From assembly GCA_963727915.1 (NCBI GenBank), contig CAVSID010000001.1, positions 248,001 through 312,000 of the forward strand: a DNA stretch of 64,000 nucleotides, written 5' to 3'. The stretch comes from CAWAND01 sp963727915. Lineage in GTDB: Bacteria > Chloroflexota > Anaerolineae > Anaerolineales > E44-bin32. This document shows positions 30,857-42,220 of the stretch, piece after piece. The notes beneath the pieces are model-generated. The model had not been told where the DNA came from. It worked only from the letters and a program-made list of their open reading frames with translations, and made no database searches. Within the stretch, counting starts at the first letter, position 1, and every line of letters starts with the position of its first letter. A program made the translations under genes and the position numbers.

Positions 30857-32105
30857 TGACTGGCCACCTTGAGATCAAAGTCCGAGCGGAATCGCTCGAC
30901 CCCGGCGACCACGGCACCCGATGCAAACTCGCCCAAAGCACACAGGCATTTGCCCTGGACACCTTGGCCGACGGATGATCAAGAGGTCGATATCTTCCGC
31001 GGAAGCCGTGCCTTCCCTAATGCGCTGCAGGATATGGAGCATCCAGTAAGTTCCTTCACGACAAGGCGTGCACTTGCCACACAACTCGTGCTTGAAGAAG
31101 TTGGCGATCTTGTATTCCACCCATGAGATATCGACCGAGTCGTCAATGATGATCACGGACGCCGAGCCGAGCTGCGATCCGACGTGCGGCACCGACTCGT
31201 AGTCCATGTGCGTATCGAGCACTTCATCCGTGGCCATCATAATTGGGGCAGACGCCCCAGCGGGCAGAATGGCCTTGATCTGCTTGCCATCCGGTATCCC
31301 GCCGCCATGCTCAAAGATCAACTCTCTGAACGGCGTGCCCAACGGCAGTTCAAAGTTGCCTGGCCGGTCGATCTGCCCTGAAAGGCAGAACACCTTGGTC
31401 CCCGGGCTCTTCTCCGTCCCGAAGCTTCGATACCAATCGGAGCCCCGGGCCACGATCAGCGGCACGTTGGTAAGTGTCTCGACGTTGTTGATCACCGTCG
31501 GTGCGCCGAACAGCCCATTCACCGTCGGGAAGGGAGGCCGCAGGCGAGGCATGCCAAGCTTGCCTTCTAACGACTCCAGGAGGGCGCTCTCTTCCCCGCA
31601 GATGTAGGCACCGGCCCCCACATGAACATGAATGTCAAGGTCGAAATCCGAGCCGAACACACCCTTGCCCAGCAGAGCCTCGATCGTACAGCTGCTGGAT
31701 GTGTTCTTCCATCCGAAGGGCGTTGTCCCAGAATTCCCCGCGCATGTAGATGTAGGCGTGGTTGGCCTCGGCCGCATAGCAGCAGATGGCTACGCCCTCC
31801 AGAAATTGGAAGGGGTTGCGCTCCATGATCTCACGGTCTTTAAATGTCCCCGGCTCGGATTCGTCGGCGTTGACGGCCACATAGCGGGGCTTGGCCTTGC
31901 CCAGAAAGCTCCACTTCAATCCGGTAGGGAATCCAGCGCCGCCACGCCCTCGCAGGCCGGAGGCTTTGACGACGTCAATCACCTCTTGTGGGGACTTGTT
32001 CTTGACCACATCGCTGAAGGTCTCGAAACCACCGTGTTTGACATAGACCTCCAACTGGTCGATATCAGGAATCTCGCGATGGCGGAGAACGATGAATTCA
32101 GGCAT
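30853..32105 (-). CDS. nuoF: NADH-quinone oxidoreductase subunit F (NADH and FMN binding)
   Basis: Site of NADH oxidation. The FMN/NADH-binding motif SGLRGRGGAGFPTGLKWSF is followed by VNADESEPGTFKDREIM, then GAGAYICGEESALLESLEGK and the 4Fe-4S motif CGKCTPCREGTYW. Breaks occur near 31680 and 30980. After the second, the expected end reads GKCLCALGEFASGAVVAGV to DLKVASQ and TGA 30853. About 417 residues. The start is ATG 32105, inside the end of nuoE; a GTG two codons earlier is also possible. Confidence 0.95.
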
Positions 32106-32619
32106 CGCCACCCCGCCCTCTCAACGCTTCTATGATCTCCATCGCCGTTTCGACCGTCTGGTTTTCGTGATAGTGAATTCCTTCACTATCTTGAACCTGG
32201 AACATCGGCGCACGATCGCAGCCGGCCAGGCACATCACGGCTTCGATCGTCACGGCACCATCCGCGGTCGTCTCACCGAGCCGCACGCCGACCTTTTCGC
32301 ACACTGCTTCGGCAAAATGCTCGGCGCCGCGCAGAGCACAGGGAAGATCGGTGCAGATTTGCACCCTGGTGCGCCCGCCGGGCTCGTCGTGGAAGAGCGT
32401 GTAGAAGCGGATCAACTTGCCGACTTCTGTCGGATCCAAGTTCAAGATTCCAGCCACTTCTGCCACTGCATCTCTTGAGAGGTGACCATACTCATGCTGC
32501 GCCAGATACAGCAGAGGCATGATGGCTGCCCGAGGCTGGTCCGGCGGGTATTTGGCCAGGATGTCGTCGATTCGCTCGCGATACTTGTCTGCCAGCAAAG
32601 ACCTTACTCCTGACTGCAT
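32098..32619 (-). CDS. nuoE: NADH-quinone oxidoreductase subunit E (2Fe-2S)
   Basis: A 173-residue thioredoxin-like ferredoxin that works with nuoF. The [2Fe-2S] ligands are C89, C94, C130 and C134 (CTDLPC and CLAGC), with the usual C-x4-C and C-x3-C spacing. The N-terminal helical bundle (AIMPLLYLAQHEYGHLS) is typical. Intact. It ends inside the nuoF start. Confidence 0.96.
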   Translation of the reverse strand: MQSGVRSLLADKYRERIDDILAKYPPDQPRAAIMPLLYLAQHEYGHLSRDAVAEVAGILNLDPTEVGKLIRFYTLFHDEPGGRTRVQICTDLPCALRGAEHFAEAVCEKVGVRLGETTADGAVTIEAVMCLAGCDRAPMFQVQDSEGIHYHENQTVETAMEIIEALRGRGGDA

Positions 32620-32637
32620 AAATGCCGGGTCGGCACC

Positions 32638-33903
32638 TTAGCGATCTGAGTCGCCCAAAACTGGGTCGACGCTGCTGATGATCGCCACCAGATCGGAAAC
32701 AAGATGGCCCTTGGCCATGGTCGGGAGAGCCTGTAAACCGGCGAAACTCCCCGTTCGGAAATGCACCCGATAGGGATGAGAACTGCCATCGCCAACCAGG
32801 TAGCACCCCAAGATCCCGCGCGGTGACTCCGTGGCGGCGTAGACTTCGCCGCTTGGCGCACGGAAACCCTCGGTCCACAGCTTGAAGTGGTGGATCACGG
32901 CTTCCATACTGTGGCCCAATTCGGCACGCGGCGGTGGGACAAACTTCCGATTATCGCTTCGGAAGCGACCTTCGGGCAGGCCATCCAGCGCCTGCCGAAT
33001 TATGCGCAGCGATTGACGCATCTCGCGCATGCGCACCTGGTAGCGATCGTACACGTCTCCCGTCGACTCTGTGGGAATCTCGAAATCGTACTTTTCGTAG
33101 CCGCTGTAAGGCTGGGCCCTGCGCAAATCGAAAGGCAGGCCGGTGGCCCGCAGGAGTGGACCCGTCAGGCCCTCTTGCAGCGCATCTTCCGTCGTTATGG
33201 GGCTGATGCCACGCGTGCGGTCCAGCCAAATGGGATTCTTGGTGAGGATGGCTTCGTACTCATCCAAGCGATGGGGGAACTCCGCCAGGAATCTCGGAGC
33301 GCCGGCTCAAACTCGTCCGTCAGGTCCCGCCACACGCCACCTGGGCGGATGTAGGACGTCATCATCCTCGCGCCCCCCAGCATTTCAAACATGTCCAGGA
33401 TAACTTCTCGCTCGCGGAATGTGTAAAGGAAGATCGATTGCGCCGCAAGGTCCAGCGCATGGGTACCCAACCACACCAGGTGCGAGTTAATGCGCTGCAG
33501 CTCAACAACGATGACCCGGATGGCTTGGGCACGCTCCGGGACATCAAGTCCCACCAGTTTCTCAATCGCCAGGCAATAGGTGAGGTTGTTCCCGAGGTTG
33601 TTGAGGTAGTCCATCCGATCGGTCATGACCAAGGCCTTCTCGTAGGTCTTGGCTTCCATGTTCTTCTCAATCCCGGTGTGCAGGAACCCGATATCCGGGA
33701 TGCAGTTAATAATTTCCTCGCCGTCGAGCTCGAGCAGCAACCGCAAGACACCGTGCGTACTGGGGTGCTGCGGTCCCATGTTCAACAGCATGGTCTCGCC
33801 GGTGAAGGCGCGTTCTGAGACCAGATGTCTCAATTCTTCGGGGATGGCCTCTCCGCCGGACATCGTTGTCGAGGCGCTCGTCCTTAGTGTTGTCTGCCAT
33901 CAT
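32638..33903 (-). CDS. nuoD: NADH-quinone oxidoreductase subunit D
   Basis: 49-kDa-type subunit of the quinone pocket. It carries LNMGPQHPSTHGVLRLLLEL with the conserved quinone-site histidine, and IGFLHTGIEKNMEAKTYEKA. The C-terminal half has ATESPRGILGCYLVGDGSS. A break near 33285 joins LAEFPHRL to DEYEAILTKNPIW. The start is taken as ATG 33903, overlapping the nuoC stop and preceded by AAGGA, with a further break near 33860. The alternative is ATG 33863, which lacks a ribosome binding site. About 420 residues. Confidence 0.94.
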
Positions 33904-34421
33904 TCCTTCGCATACGGTTTGCGTCGGTCGATCTCGTCGAAGTTGAACGTGAACTGGACCTCTTCGTACCCCAAGGGATAGTCCTTGCGCAGGGGGTGGC
34001 CCTCCCAGTCTTGAGGCAGCAAGATCCGGCGCATGTCGGAATGACCTTCGAACTTGATGCCAAACATGTCGTATACCTCGCGCTCGTGCCAGTTGGCATT
34101 CTTGAACACCAATTCGATGGTCGGCACCACCGGCTCTTGGCCGGGCAGGGGCACTCGTAGTCCGAAGAAGACATTCTGGGTCATGCTGTACAACCTGTAC
34201 ACGACAGCAAAGCGAGGCTCCGCCGGCCAATAATCAACGGCTGTGAGCAAGGCCAGTAGGTTGAAACCGAGTACGGGATCGTCTCGCAGAAGCTTGCAGG
34301 CCATGAGCACGGCTTTCGGCTCGAGCGTCACCGTGGTATCGCCCCGGAAGGAGGTCACATCAAGGATATCGTCGCCCAGGCGATCTTTGAGCAAGGCGAC
34401 GGATTGTTCAGGGACGCTCAT
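33900..34421 (-). CDS. nuoC: NADH-quinone oxidoreductase subunit C
   Basis: 30-kDa-type subunit, 173 residues, intact. The signature WHEREVYDMFGIKFEGH, followed by RRILLPQDWEGHPLRKDYP, is diagnostic. The start is ATG 34421, chosen over an upstream in-frame start because GAGGAG lies four to five bases before it. The stop overlaps the nuoD start. Confidence 0.96.
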   Translation of the reverse strand: MSVPEQSVALLKDRLGDDILDVTSFRGDTTVTLEPKAVLMACKLLRDDPVLGFNLLALLTAVDYWPAEPRFAVVYRLYSMTQNVFFGLRVPLPGQEPVVPTIELVFKNANWHEREVYDMFGIKFEGHSDMRRILLPQDWEGHPLRKDYPLGYEEVQFTFNFDEIDRRKPYAKE

Positions 34422-34498
34422 GGTGCTCCTCAACGGATTTCGGATTTGCGCGTTGCCGCCCGCGATCACTCGGCGACTGTTCGCGCTCGGTCAACTGA

Positions 34499-34984
34499 TC
34501 AGGCCCAATCGGCCAGTTTTTCCTTTTTGACCTTCTCGTGAAGCAGCAAGACGCCATGAATCAGCGCCTCAGGGCGCGGCGGGCAACCGGCAACATACAC
34601 GTCGACCGGAACCACCTCGTCCACGCCTTGCATCAGCGCATAGTTGTTGAACACGCCGCTGCACGACGCACAATCGCCCATCGAAATGACCCACTTGGGC
34701 GAAGGCATTTGGTCATAAAGCCGTCGCAGAACTGGAGCCATCTTGCGGCTCACTCGGCCCGCAACGATCATCAAATCACTCTGTCGGGGGCTGCCGCGCA
34801 TCAGTTCCATACCGAAGCGACTCATGTCATAGTCAGAGGCTTGCGCCGACATCATTTCGATCGCGCAGCAGGCCAAACCAAAGAGCATCGGCCACATTGC
34901 GCCGGTTCTGGCCCAATTGACGGCCTTCTCCAGGGGCACGCTCACAGCGCCGAAAGAACCTGTCTTCTGATCTACAGCTCCCAT
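34499..34984 (-). CDS. nuoB: NADH-quinone oxidoreductase subunit B (cluster N2)
   Basis: A 161-residue subunit holding the terminal 4Fe-4S cluster N2. The ligands C39 and C40 (GLACCAIEMM), C105 (GDCASC) and C134 (VAGCPPRPEAL) are all present. Intact. The start overlaps the end of nuoA by 13 bases, so the two are likely coupled. Confidence 0.97.
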   Translation of the reverse strand: MGAVDQKTGSFGAVSVPLEKAVNWARTGAMWPMLFGLACCAIEMMSAQASDYDMSRFGMELMRGSPRQSDLMIVAGRVSRKMAPVLRRLYDQMPSPKWVISMGDCASCSGVFNNYALMQGVDEVVPVDVYVAGCPPRPEALIHGVLLLHEKVKKEKLADWA

Positions 34985-35331
34985 TCAAGAGCGCCTTTCC
35001 GCCACGCATACATGAAACCGACGAGCAAGACCAGGATGAATAGCCCCATCTCAATCAGGCCGAAGACTTTGAGGCTTCTGAGGACGATTGCCCATGGAAT
35101 AAGAAAGACTGTTTCGACGTCAAAAAGGATGAAGAGCACGGCCACCCGATAATAATGGACCGGAATTTGCCGCTGACCTGCGCCATAAGGGCGAATGCCT
35201 GATTCGTAAGGCAGAGACTTCCGAAGGGTGTGCTTTCGAGGGCCGAAAGTGTGCCCGATGATAACCACCAAAAAAGCCACCGCCGTGGCGAGAAACAGCA
35301 CGATTGCGATGGGAAGGTAGTCAGCGAGCAT
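34972..35331 (-). CDS. nuoA: NADH-quinone oxidoreductase subunit A
   Basis: A 119-residue, three-helix subunit. PYESGIRPYG, HYYRVAVLFILFDVETVFL and the acidic helix-2 loop are the family hallmarks. It is the first gene of the 14-gene operon. The start is ATG 35331, with GAGGAG unusually close (three bases). A promoter lies about 57 bases upstream. Confidence 0.96.
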   Translation of the reverse strand: MLADYLPIAIVLFLATAVAFLVVIIGHTFGPRKHTLRKSLPYESGIRPYGAGQRQIPVHYYRVAVLFILFDVETVFLIPWAIVLRSLKVFGLIEMGLFILVLLVGFMYAWRKGALEWEL

Positions 35332-35387
35332 GCGCTCCTCGATGGTGTGCCCAGGCCCAACCTGTCTCCTGGATCGGCAACAAGTTC

Positions 35388-35415
35388 ATTTTATCACAAG
35401 CGAATAGGCGGTCAA
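35388..35415 (-). promoter_or_regulatory. Promoter of the nuo operon
   Basis: On the minus strand TTGACC (35410-35415) and TAAAAT (35388-35393) are 16 bases apart, with a TGA just before the -10 (TGATAAAAT). It lies between the rpoD stop and nuoA, giving a leader of about 50 bases. Confidence 0.75.
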
Positions 35416-35508
35416 ATTCCAGCAATATCGAGGCAAGCGGCGTTGGAATTCTCGCTGCTCGAGTTCGATTAATGAGCGTATTGACGAGTAACTTGGGGCT
35501 GGGGGGAG

Positions 35509-37107
35509 CTACGAAAGATAGTCGCGCAGGTGACGGCTCCGCGTGGGGTGGCGCAGCTTCCTCAAAGCCTTGGCCTCGATTTGTCGAATGCGTTCCCGTG
35601 TCACATTGAAGTACTTCCCGACCTCTTCCAGCGTGTAGTCTTTGCCATCCTGCAGACCAAATCGCATTTCAAGTACCTGGCGCTCGCGTTCGGTCAGTAC
35701 CGCCAGCGCGTTCTGGACCTGCTCTTTCAGCAGTTGTTTGGCGGCTGCATCCACCGGTTCTGGCGTGGTCTCGTCTTCGATGAAATCGCCTAACTGGCTC
35801 GACTTTTCGGTGCCGATCGGCGTCTCGAAAGATATCGGCTCCTGGGCGATCTTGATAATCTTGCGAACCTTTGCAGCGGCTCGGCGCCACTTGCGCAACA
35901 GAACCGGCTGCGGCTGGACGCCCTCTTCAAGGCTGCTCCGGATCCCGGCGATCTCGTCGGGTTCAAGCAGCTCCATCTCGAGAGCCAGCTCCTCCGATGT
36001 GGGCTCGCGCCCGAGATCCTGCACCATCCGACGTTGGATGCGCATCAGCCTGTTGATCGTTTCAAACATGTGAACAGGAATGCGAATTGTCCGCGCCTGA
36101 TCGGCAATGGCTCGGCTTATCGCCTGTCGGATCCACCACGTGGCGTAGGTGCTGAACTTGTATCCCTTGGCTGGATCGAATTTCTCCACGGCGCGCAGGA
36201 GCCCTATGTTGCCCTCCTGGATCAGGTCTTGAAAGGCAATGCCTCGGCCCATGTAGCGCTTGGCCACGCTCACCACGAGGCGAAGATTGGCCCGAATCAG
36301 GTCCGCCTGGGCCTCGTCGGCCAGAGCGTGCACGACCCTGGCGTCGGCATCGATGACTTCTCGCTCGGGAAGCCAGCGCCGGAAGGTTCGCTTAGTCGGG
36401 ATTCCTTCACCTTTGGCAAACCGCTCGGAAAGGCGCGCTTGGGTTTCGGGGACGAACAGGTAGAAGCCAATGAAGACTTCAATCGCGTTCCTGGCGAGTT
36501 GTTCCCATGCCGGGTCACTTCCCCACATGCCATTGTCCAACCAGGCCCTCAGGTAGGACGGGGTTTCCACCATCCAATCCTGGCGGAGCTGGCGGGCTTC
36601 CTCGAGGATCAGCCCCAGATCCGGCTTGCCATGGCCCAGGCGCTTGCCGTCCTCGATGACTCGTTTCCAGGCGGTCTTGAGGTCTTCGAAGACCTCCTCC
36701 TGGACAGCCCGGGCTTGCTTATCCTCGTCCCTGACCGCCCGAGTTGCGCGTCCTTCTCGCAACACATCGAGCCGCCTGGCTGCTTCCATGCGAACGCTCA
36801 GCCAAAGCTCCTGATGTGATTCGAGCAGATCGACGCGACCCGATTTCCTTCAGGTACAGGCGGACCGGATCATTGGTCTGATCGACCGCCAGACTTACCT
36901 CCTCTTGGCCGCCCGCGTCGTCATGACCATGACTCGATTCATCCTCGTCACGGTCATCAGAAGTCCAGCTCAAGTTCGTCGCCATCCAAATCGGGATCGA
37001 CGTCGACAGGCAGGCCGTCGACCACATCCACGGCATCGTCATCCTCGCGACGCTCGGCGTCTGCGCTTGGTCACCCTGGCGGGGACAGACTTCTTGGTCT
37101 TGGCCAT
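35509..37107 (-). CDS. rpoD: RNA polymerase primary sigma factor (sigma-70/SigA)
   Basis: Housekeeping sigma factor of about 530 residues. After an acidic N-terminus comes region 1.2 (NDPVRLYLKEIG), then about 165 residues of non-conserved sequence. Region 2 follows with IRANLRLVVSVAKRYMGRG, FQDLIQEGNIGLLRAVEKFD and YATWWIRQAISRAIADQART. Region 4 has LTLEEVG-type YTLEEVGKYFNVTRERIRQI, and the protein ends RHLRDYLS. The start is ATG 37107 (MAKTKKSVPARVTKRR), three bases after the dnaG stop. Breaks are near 37060, 36960 and 36838; the last joins EIGRVDLLESHQELWLSVRM. Confidence 0.93.
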
Positions 37108-37109
37108 GC

Positions 37110-39042
37110 CTACCACGTCCCACTGCGGGAGGCGGCTCCCGCTCGCTCATGGCCTGCCGGGGGGCCTGCGCTCTGTCCAGTTTCCGCTTCTCGACCGCCA
37201 GAAATACGGCTCTCTCGTCCAGACCTTCCGCTGGCTCCTGCTTCGTCTGAACTCGCGAGCCGTCTGTTGGCGAAATTGGATTTGCAGCAGTTCGTCACTG
37301 ATTCTGACGCTGCCGAATGCGCAGTGCATTCTCGAGCACCGATGTCAGGGCGGACTGCGGCGCCAGATCTTCCTCTCGCACGCTTTCCATCAGCTCTTCG
37401 GCGTACTGACACCAGGCTGGCATCCAACTGCGAGCGCCACGCCTCATCAGGGTCGGTCTCTTCTTGTGCCAGCCCTTTCTTCAAGCGCGTCGAAGATCAT
37501 CTGCCTCTCGGTGCTCGAAAAGTCTTCTCGGCCAAGTCGCGCCAATTCGAGGGACTGCAGCTCCCGATCCAACCGATAGATCAAGCCTGGCTGATGGAGC
37601 AGCAACGCCAAGCAAAACCTTTCGTGCTGGGCGTGCTGCCCGTTCCGGGACGGACCGTAGGCCGCAGGTTCTGCAACAATCCTTCCCGCCGAGCGTTGAT
37701 GTTTCTCGGGGCGCCAGGCCATCAGGGCGCGTTCGTCAACGTGCAAGGATCGGGCCAGCTTCTGTCGGTAGGCCTCGCGCTCGACAGCGTCGGCAACATC
37801 TTCGATCAGGGGCAGGACTTGACGGGCCACATCGGCCTTTATCTTGGCGTCATCCAGGTCCCTGTCGGCCATGGCGACGTCCATCACGTAGTCGACCACG
37901 GTTTGGGCGTTCTTGAGTAGTTCGGGCCAGGCCTCTGGCGATTCGGCAACCACCTCATCTGGATCTCGCCCCTCCGGCAAGCTGACAATTCTGAGCTCAG
38001 CGTCCAACCGACCCTCATGCCGTACCAGACCCCGCGCATCGAACACCGGGTCGAACTCACGGTCGAGCGCCTCACGGGCGATGTCCAACCCGCGCATTGT
38101 GGCCCGGTCCCCCGCCGTATCGGCGTCGAGCGCCAAGATCATCCGGCGGCTGAAGCGCTTGAGGAGCGCCAGCTGCGGCTCGGATAGGGCCGTCCCCATC
38201 GGGGAGACGGCATTCTCAAACCCGGCCTGGTGAAGGGCGATGACGTCCAGATAGCCCTCAACGATGACCGACCGATCCTCCGCTCGAATCGCTTTGCGGG
38301 CATGGTCCAGGCCATAGAGCAGACGACCCTTGTCGAAGAGCACCGTCTGGGGAGAGTTCGAGGAACTTGGGGACGTCGTCCGGGATCAACGACCCTGGCG
38401 CCAAACCCGACCATGCGACCTCGGGCATCACGGATCGGGATCATGATCCGGTTCCGAAATCGATCGTAGACGCCTCCCGTATCTCGTTCGGTCACCAGAC
38501 CAACCGCCTTGAGATCCTCGGCGGTATGTCCCTTGTCGAGCAGATGGTTCAAGGTGGCATCCCAAGAGTTCGGTGCATAGCCGATTTCAAAGGACTCCAG
38601 AGCCGAGTCTTTCAGGCCACGGCCGAGCAAATAGGCCAGCACAGGCTTGCCTTCATCGGTTGCGCTGCAACTGATGACGATAGAACGTAACCGCCAATTC
38701 CAGAAGCTCTCTCAGTTGTTCATGAGCTTCGGCTTCCGCTGCCCGTTCAGGCGTCATCGGGTGGACATCCACCCCTGCTCGCTCTCCTAGGATGCGAAGG
38801 GCCTCTGGGAAGTCCCAACCTTCTTTCTTCATGACGAATGTGAAGATGTCGCCGCCTTCGTTGCAGGCGCCAAAACAACGCCATGTTCCCGTGTCAGGGA
38901 AGACAACAAACGCCGGCGTGCGAGAATTCGAGTGAAATGGGCAGAAACCCGTGTAGTTCTTGCCCGATTTCCTCAGCTTGACCGTCTCGCCGACAAGTTC
39001 GACGATGTCAATTCGATCTTTGACTTCGTCTACGACGTTCAT
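37110..39042 (-). CDS. dnaG: DNA primase
   Basis: Makes RNA primers at the replication fork. The N-terminal zinc-binding domain shows FCPFHSNSRTPAF and WRCFGACNEGGDIFTF (CHCC ligands). The catalytic core follows with YDRFRNRIMIPIRDARGRMV. The TOPRIM residues lie in VIVEGYLDVIALHQAG and LALDADTAGDRAT. Breaks are near 38645, 38345, 37480, 37400 and further on. The C-terminal helicase-binding part is poorly resolved; a plausible path reads LMESVREEDLAPQSALTSVL and ends at TAG 37110. It lies between glyQS and rpoD, as in the macromolecular-synthesis arrangement of many bacteria. Confidence 0.92.
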
Positions 39043-39190
39043 TCTGTCCCTCGCAAGTCATGCTTTCGGACTATGCCGCCATCCCCCCGCCAAGGGCAAA
39101 ACAAGCGCCATCCCATCCTTGACTGGGCCGGCATTATAGCCTCTACAGCAATTCTCAAGCAAACGCGGGGCGAACATTCCTCGGGGTAAC

Positions 39191-42100
39191 TCAGAATCCC
39201 TCAAGCTGGGACAGATCTGCCACGCCTTGGGCAAGGCCAACGATGCGGTCAAGCAACCCAAGGCGATTCTGCTGCAGCTTCGGGTCATCGGCCATCACCA
39301 GCACTTCATCGAAGAAGGCTTCGATGTGCGGGATCATCGGGGTGAATGCGTTGACAAAGGCTTCCACCGACCCCGACTCTCTCGCTTGCGCTTCCGCCTT
39401 CACCAGGGCGTCAAAGAGGGCCTCTCTCCGCCTGTCTTGGAAGCGCATTTGGATCGACCTTCCGCTCACCGGGCTGGCTCCGCGTGATCCGGGCGCAGCG
39501 GGCGTAGGCTTGGAGAGTCGGCTCCCAATCGTCCCGCGCCACCCGTCTTCCGAGCTCAGCGACACTTTGCGCTGCACCAGCCGGATCATGCCACTGTTCT
39601 CCCAGGATGGCCCTTACCACATCATGCCGATGGCCCTCACCTAGCAGAAGCGATTCTTCCCGGCCGCGTATGAACTCAAGGCAGGTTTGCAGCGCCTCCG
39701 GTGAAGCGCTGACAGGCAGCCCTGCTGCCGCCTGCCCGACGGCCCAGGTCAAGTCGAAGTGAAACGTCCTGCGCCACCAAGCACTGGATTAGGCCGATGG
39801 CCGACCGACGAAGGGCGTAGGGATCGCTTCCGCCGCTTGGCTCGAGTCCCACTGCAAACAACCCAATGAGGGAATCCAATCGATCGGCGGCGCCGACGGT
39901 CAACCCCGGCAAGCTACCCGGAAGCTGGTCTCCCGCAAATCGGGGCAAATAGTGTTCGAAGATGGCCTGGGCTACCGAAGCTGATTCCCCGGCGGCTTCA
40001 GCGTATATCCGCCCCATCTCGCCCTGCAGGGAAGTCATCTCGACCACCATTTGTGTGGCAAGATCGGCCTTGGAGAGGCGGGCGGCGCGCATGGCGACCC
40101 CCGACTGCGGCTTGTCCAGACCCAATCGATTCGCCAAGACCTCGGGTCAGCCTCTCAATGCGCTTGACCTTGTCCAGCATCGATCCCAGTTCGGATTGGA
40201 AAACGAGTGTATCCAGCCTGGGCAGGTAGGCTTCCAGCGGCTGGGAAAGGTCGTGATTTACGAAGTAGGCGGCGTCGGCAAAGCGCGCCTTGACCACGGC
40301 TTCGTTACCAAGAACGACTTCTTCTATGTTCTCCGCACTGCCGTTTCTCACTCCGATAAAGAAGGCCATGAGTTCGCCGTCCGCCTCGACCGGGATATAG
40401 CGCTGGTGCTTCTTCATGACCGAGACCAGGACGGGGCGTGGCAGCTTCAAGAAGTCTTCGGGGATGGCCCCGCGAAACACTGCCGGTGCTTCCACCAGGC
40501 CCGCAATCTCGGCCAGCAAACCGGAATCGCTTTCTACGTGTCCCCCTACCTCGCTTGCCAGCTGCCTCGGCCGTCTGCCAGATGAGTTCTCGCCGCTGAT
40601 CGATATCAGCCACGACGCCTTGGGCTTCAATTTGATTGAAGTAGTCCGCTGGCGGCCGCGACTCGCACTTCCCCGGGCCCATCAAATCTGAGGCCAAAAG
40701 TCTTGCGACCAGCCGTCAGCCTGCCGAAAGGCACGGGCACAATATGCTGACCGTGGAGTGCCAGTAGGTTTCTGATCGGCCTTGAGAAGCCCACGCCGGA
40801 GTCATCCCAACGCATGGTTTTGTCGAAGTGGAGATCCCCAATCAATTCGGGGACGCCGGCGCAAAGCACCTTCTCAGCTGGCTCCCCAGGTCGTTTGACC
40901 GTGGCCACCACGTAGCGGCCCCCATCGAGGTTCCGCGTCTTCAAGTTCTTCTACGTCAATGCCCTGGCCCCGCGCGAACCCCACAGCCGCCTGGGTTGGC
41001 TGCCCGGCCTCATCATAGGCCCGATCGGCTGGCGGACCCTTGACCGTCGACACGGCGTCGAGCTGCCCAGGGGCGAGCGATTCCACGTAAACGATCAGCC
41101 GGCGCGGAGTCCCCGTGACGTGCACAGCGCCATGCTCAAGCCGCATGCTTTCAAGTGCCTCCGGAATTGCCTTGGTGAGCTGGTCGACGGCGGACGAAAG
41201 ATCTCCAGCCGGAAGCTCCTCGGTCCCGATCTCGAGCAGGAAGTCCGCTGGCGCCTCCGGAACTGGGCCGGCTTCCTCGCCTGCCGCCTGAGAGGCGTTC
41301 ATCAAACTCGGCCACTTGTCCATCCATGGGAATCCGAGGCGTTTGCGCTCATCTACGTAGGCCTCGGCCACACGTTGGGCCAGGCCTCGCATCTTGCCGA
41401 ACATCGCTGCCCGCTCGGTCACGCCCACGGCTCCGCGCGCATCCAGGATGTTGAATGCATGCGAACTCTTGAGTATGTAGTCATGAGCAGGCAGGATCAG
41501 CCCGGCACCAATGGCGTCGCTTGGCCTCCTCCTGATAGGCAGCCTGCAACACTTGCAGGCGTTCCACATCGGCCAATTCGAAGTTGTAGCGACAGGCCTC
41601 GACCTCCGGAATCTTGTTCACGTCCCCATAGGTGAGATGGTCGTCCCATCGCATGTCCAAGAAAGAATCAACGCCCTGCAGGGCCATGACGATTCTCTCG
41701 AGACCGTAGGTGATCTCGACCGATACGGGCTCCAGAACCAGCCCGCCGGCTTGTTGGAAGTAAGTGAACTGGGTGATCTCCTGCCCGTCCAGCCAGACTT
41801 CCCAGCCCAGGCCCCAGGCCCCGATCGCCGGCTGTTCCCAGTTGTCCTCCACGAACCGAATATCGTGCTTGTGGGGGTCGATGCCCAGGGCTGTCAGGGA
41901 GTCGAGGTAGCGTTCCTGGGGGTCGCCCGGGTCGGGCTTCATAATCACCTGGAATTGATAGTAATGCTGCCACCGGTTGGGGTTCTCAGCGTAACGTCCA
42001 TCGGCCGGTCGGATCGACGGCTCGACATAGGCCACCCACCAAGGCTCAGGGCCGAGCACACGCAGGAACGTCGCCGGGTTCATCGTTCCGGCTCCGACTT

Positions 42101-42200
42101 CAGTGTGGTAGGGCTGCCAGATCAAACAGCCCTGTTCGGCCCAGAACTGCTGGAGCTTGAGGATGACGGATTGAAAAGTGGTTGAAGCTCGACTCGTCAA
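39191..42200 (-). CDS. glyQS: Glycyl-tRNA synthetase, fused alpha and beta chains
   Basis: Charges tRNA-Gly. The first 285 residues are the alpha chain (WAEQGCLIWQPYHTEVGAGT, GAWGLGWEVWLDGQEITQFT). The rest is the beta chain, starting ADFLLEIGTEELPAGDL. The join is inside one uninterrupted frame (SHAFNILDARGAVGVTERAA to KWPSLMNASQAAGEEAG, then the beta start). The fusion is therefore real and not produced by an error. About 1,003 residues. The start is TTG 42200 with GGAAGG upstream. Breaks are near 41515, 40940, 40610, 40140, 39770 and 39480. The single-chain form is known from Chlamydia and some other phyla. Confidence 0.93.
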
Positions 42201-42220
42201 GACCGGGTCCTTCCGATGTC

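Noticed and set aside
42201..42220. T-box riboswitch in front of glyQS
   Set aside because: recO ends 20 bases before the TTG start, leaving no room for such a leader.
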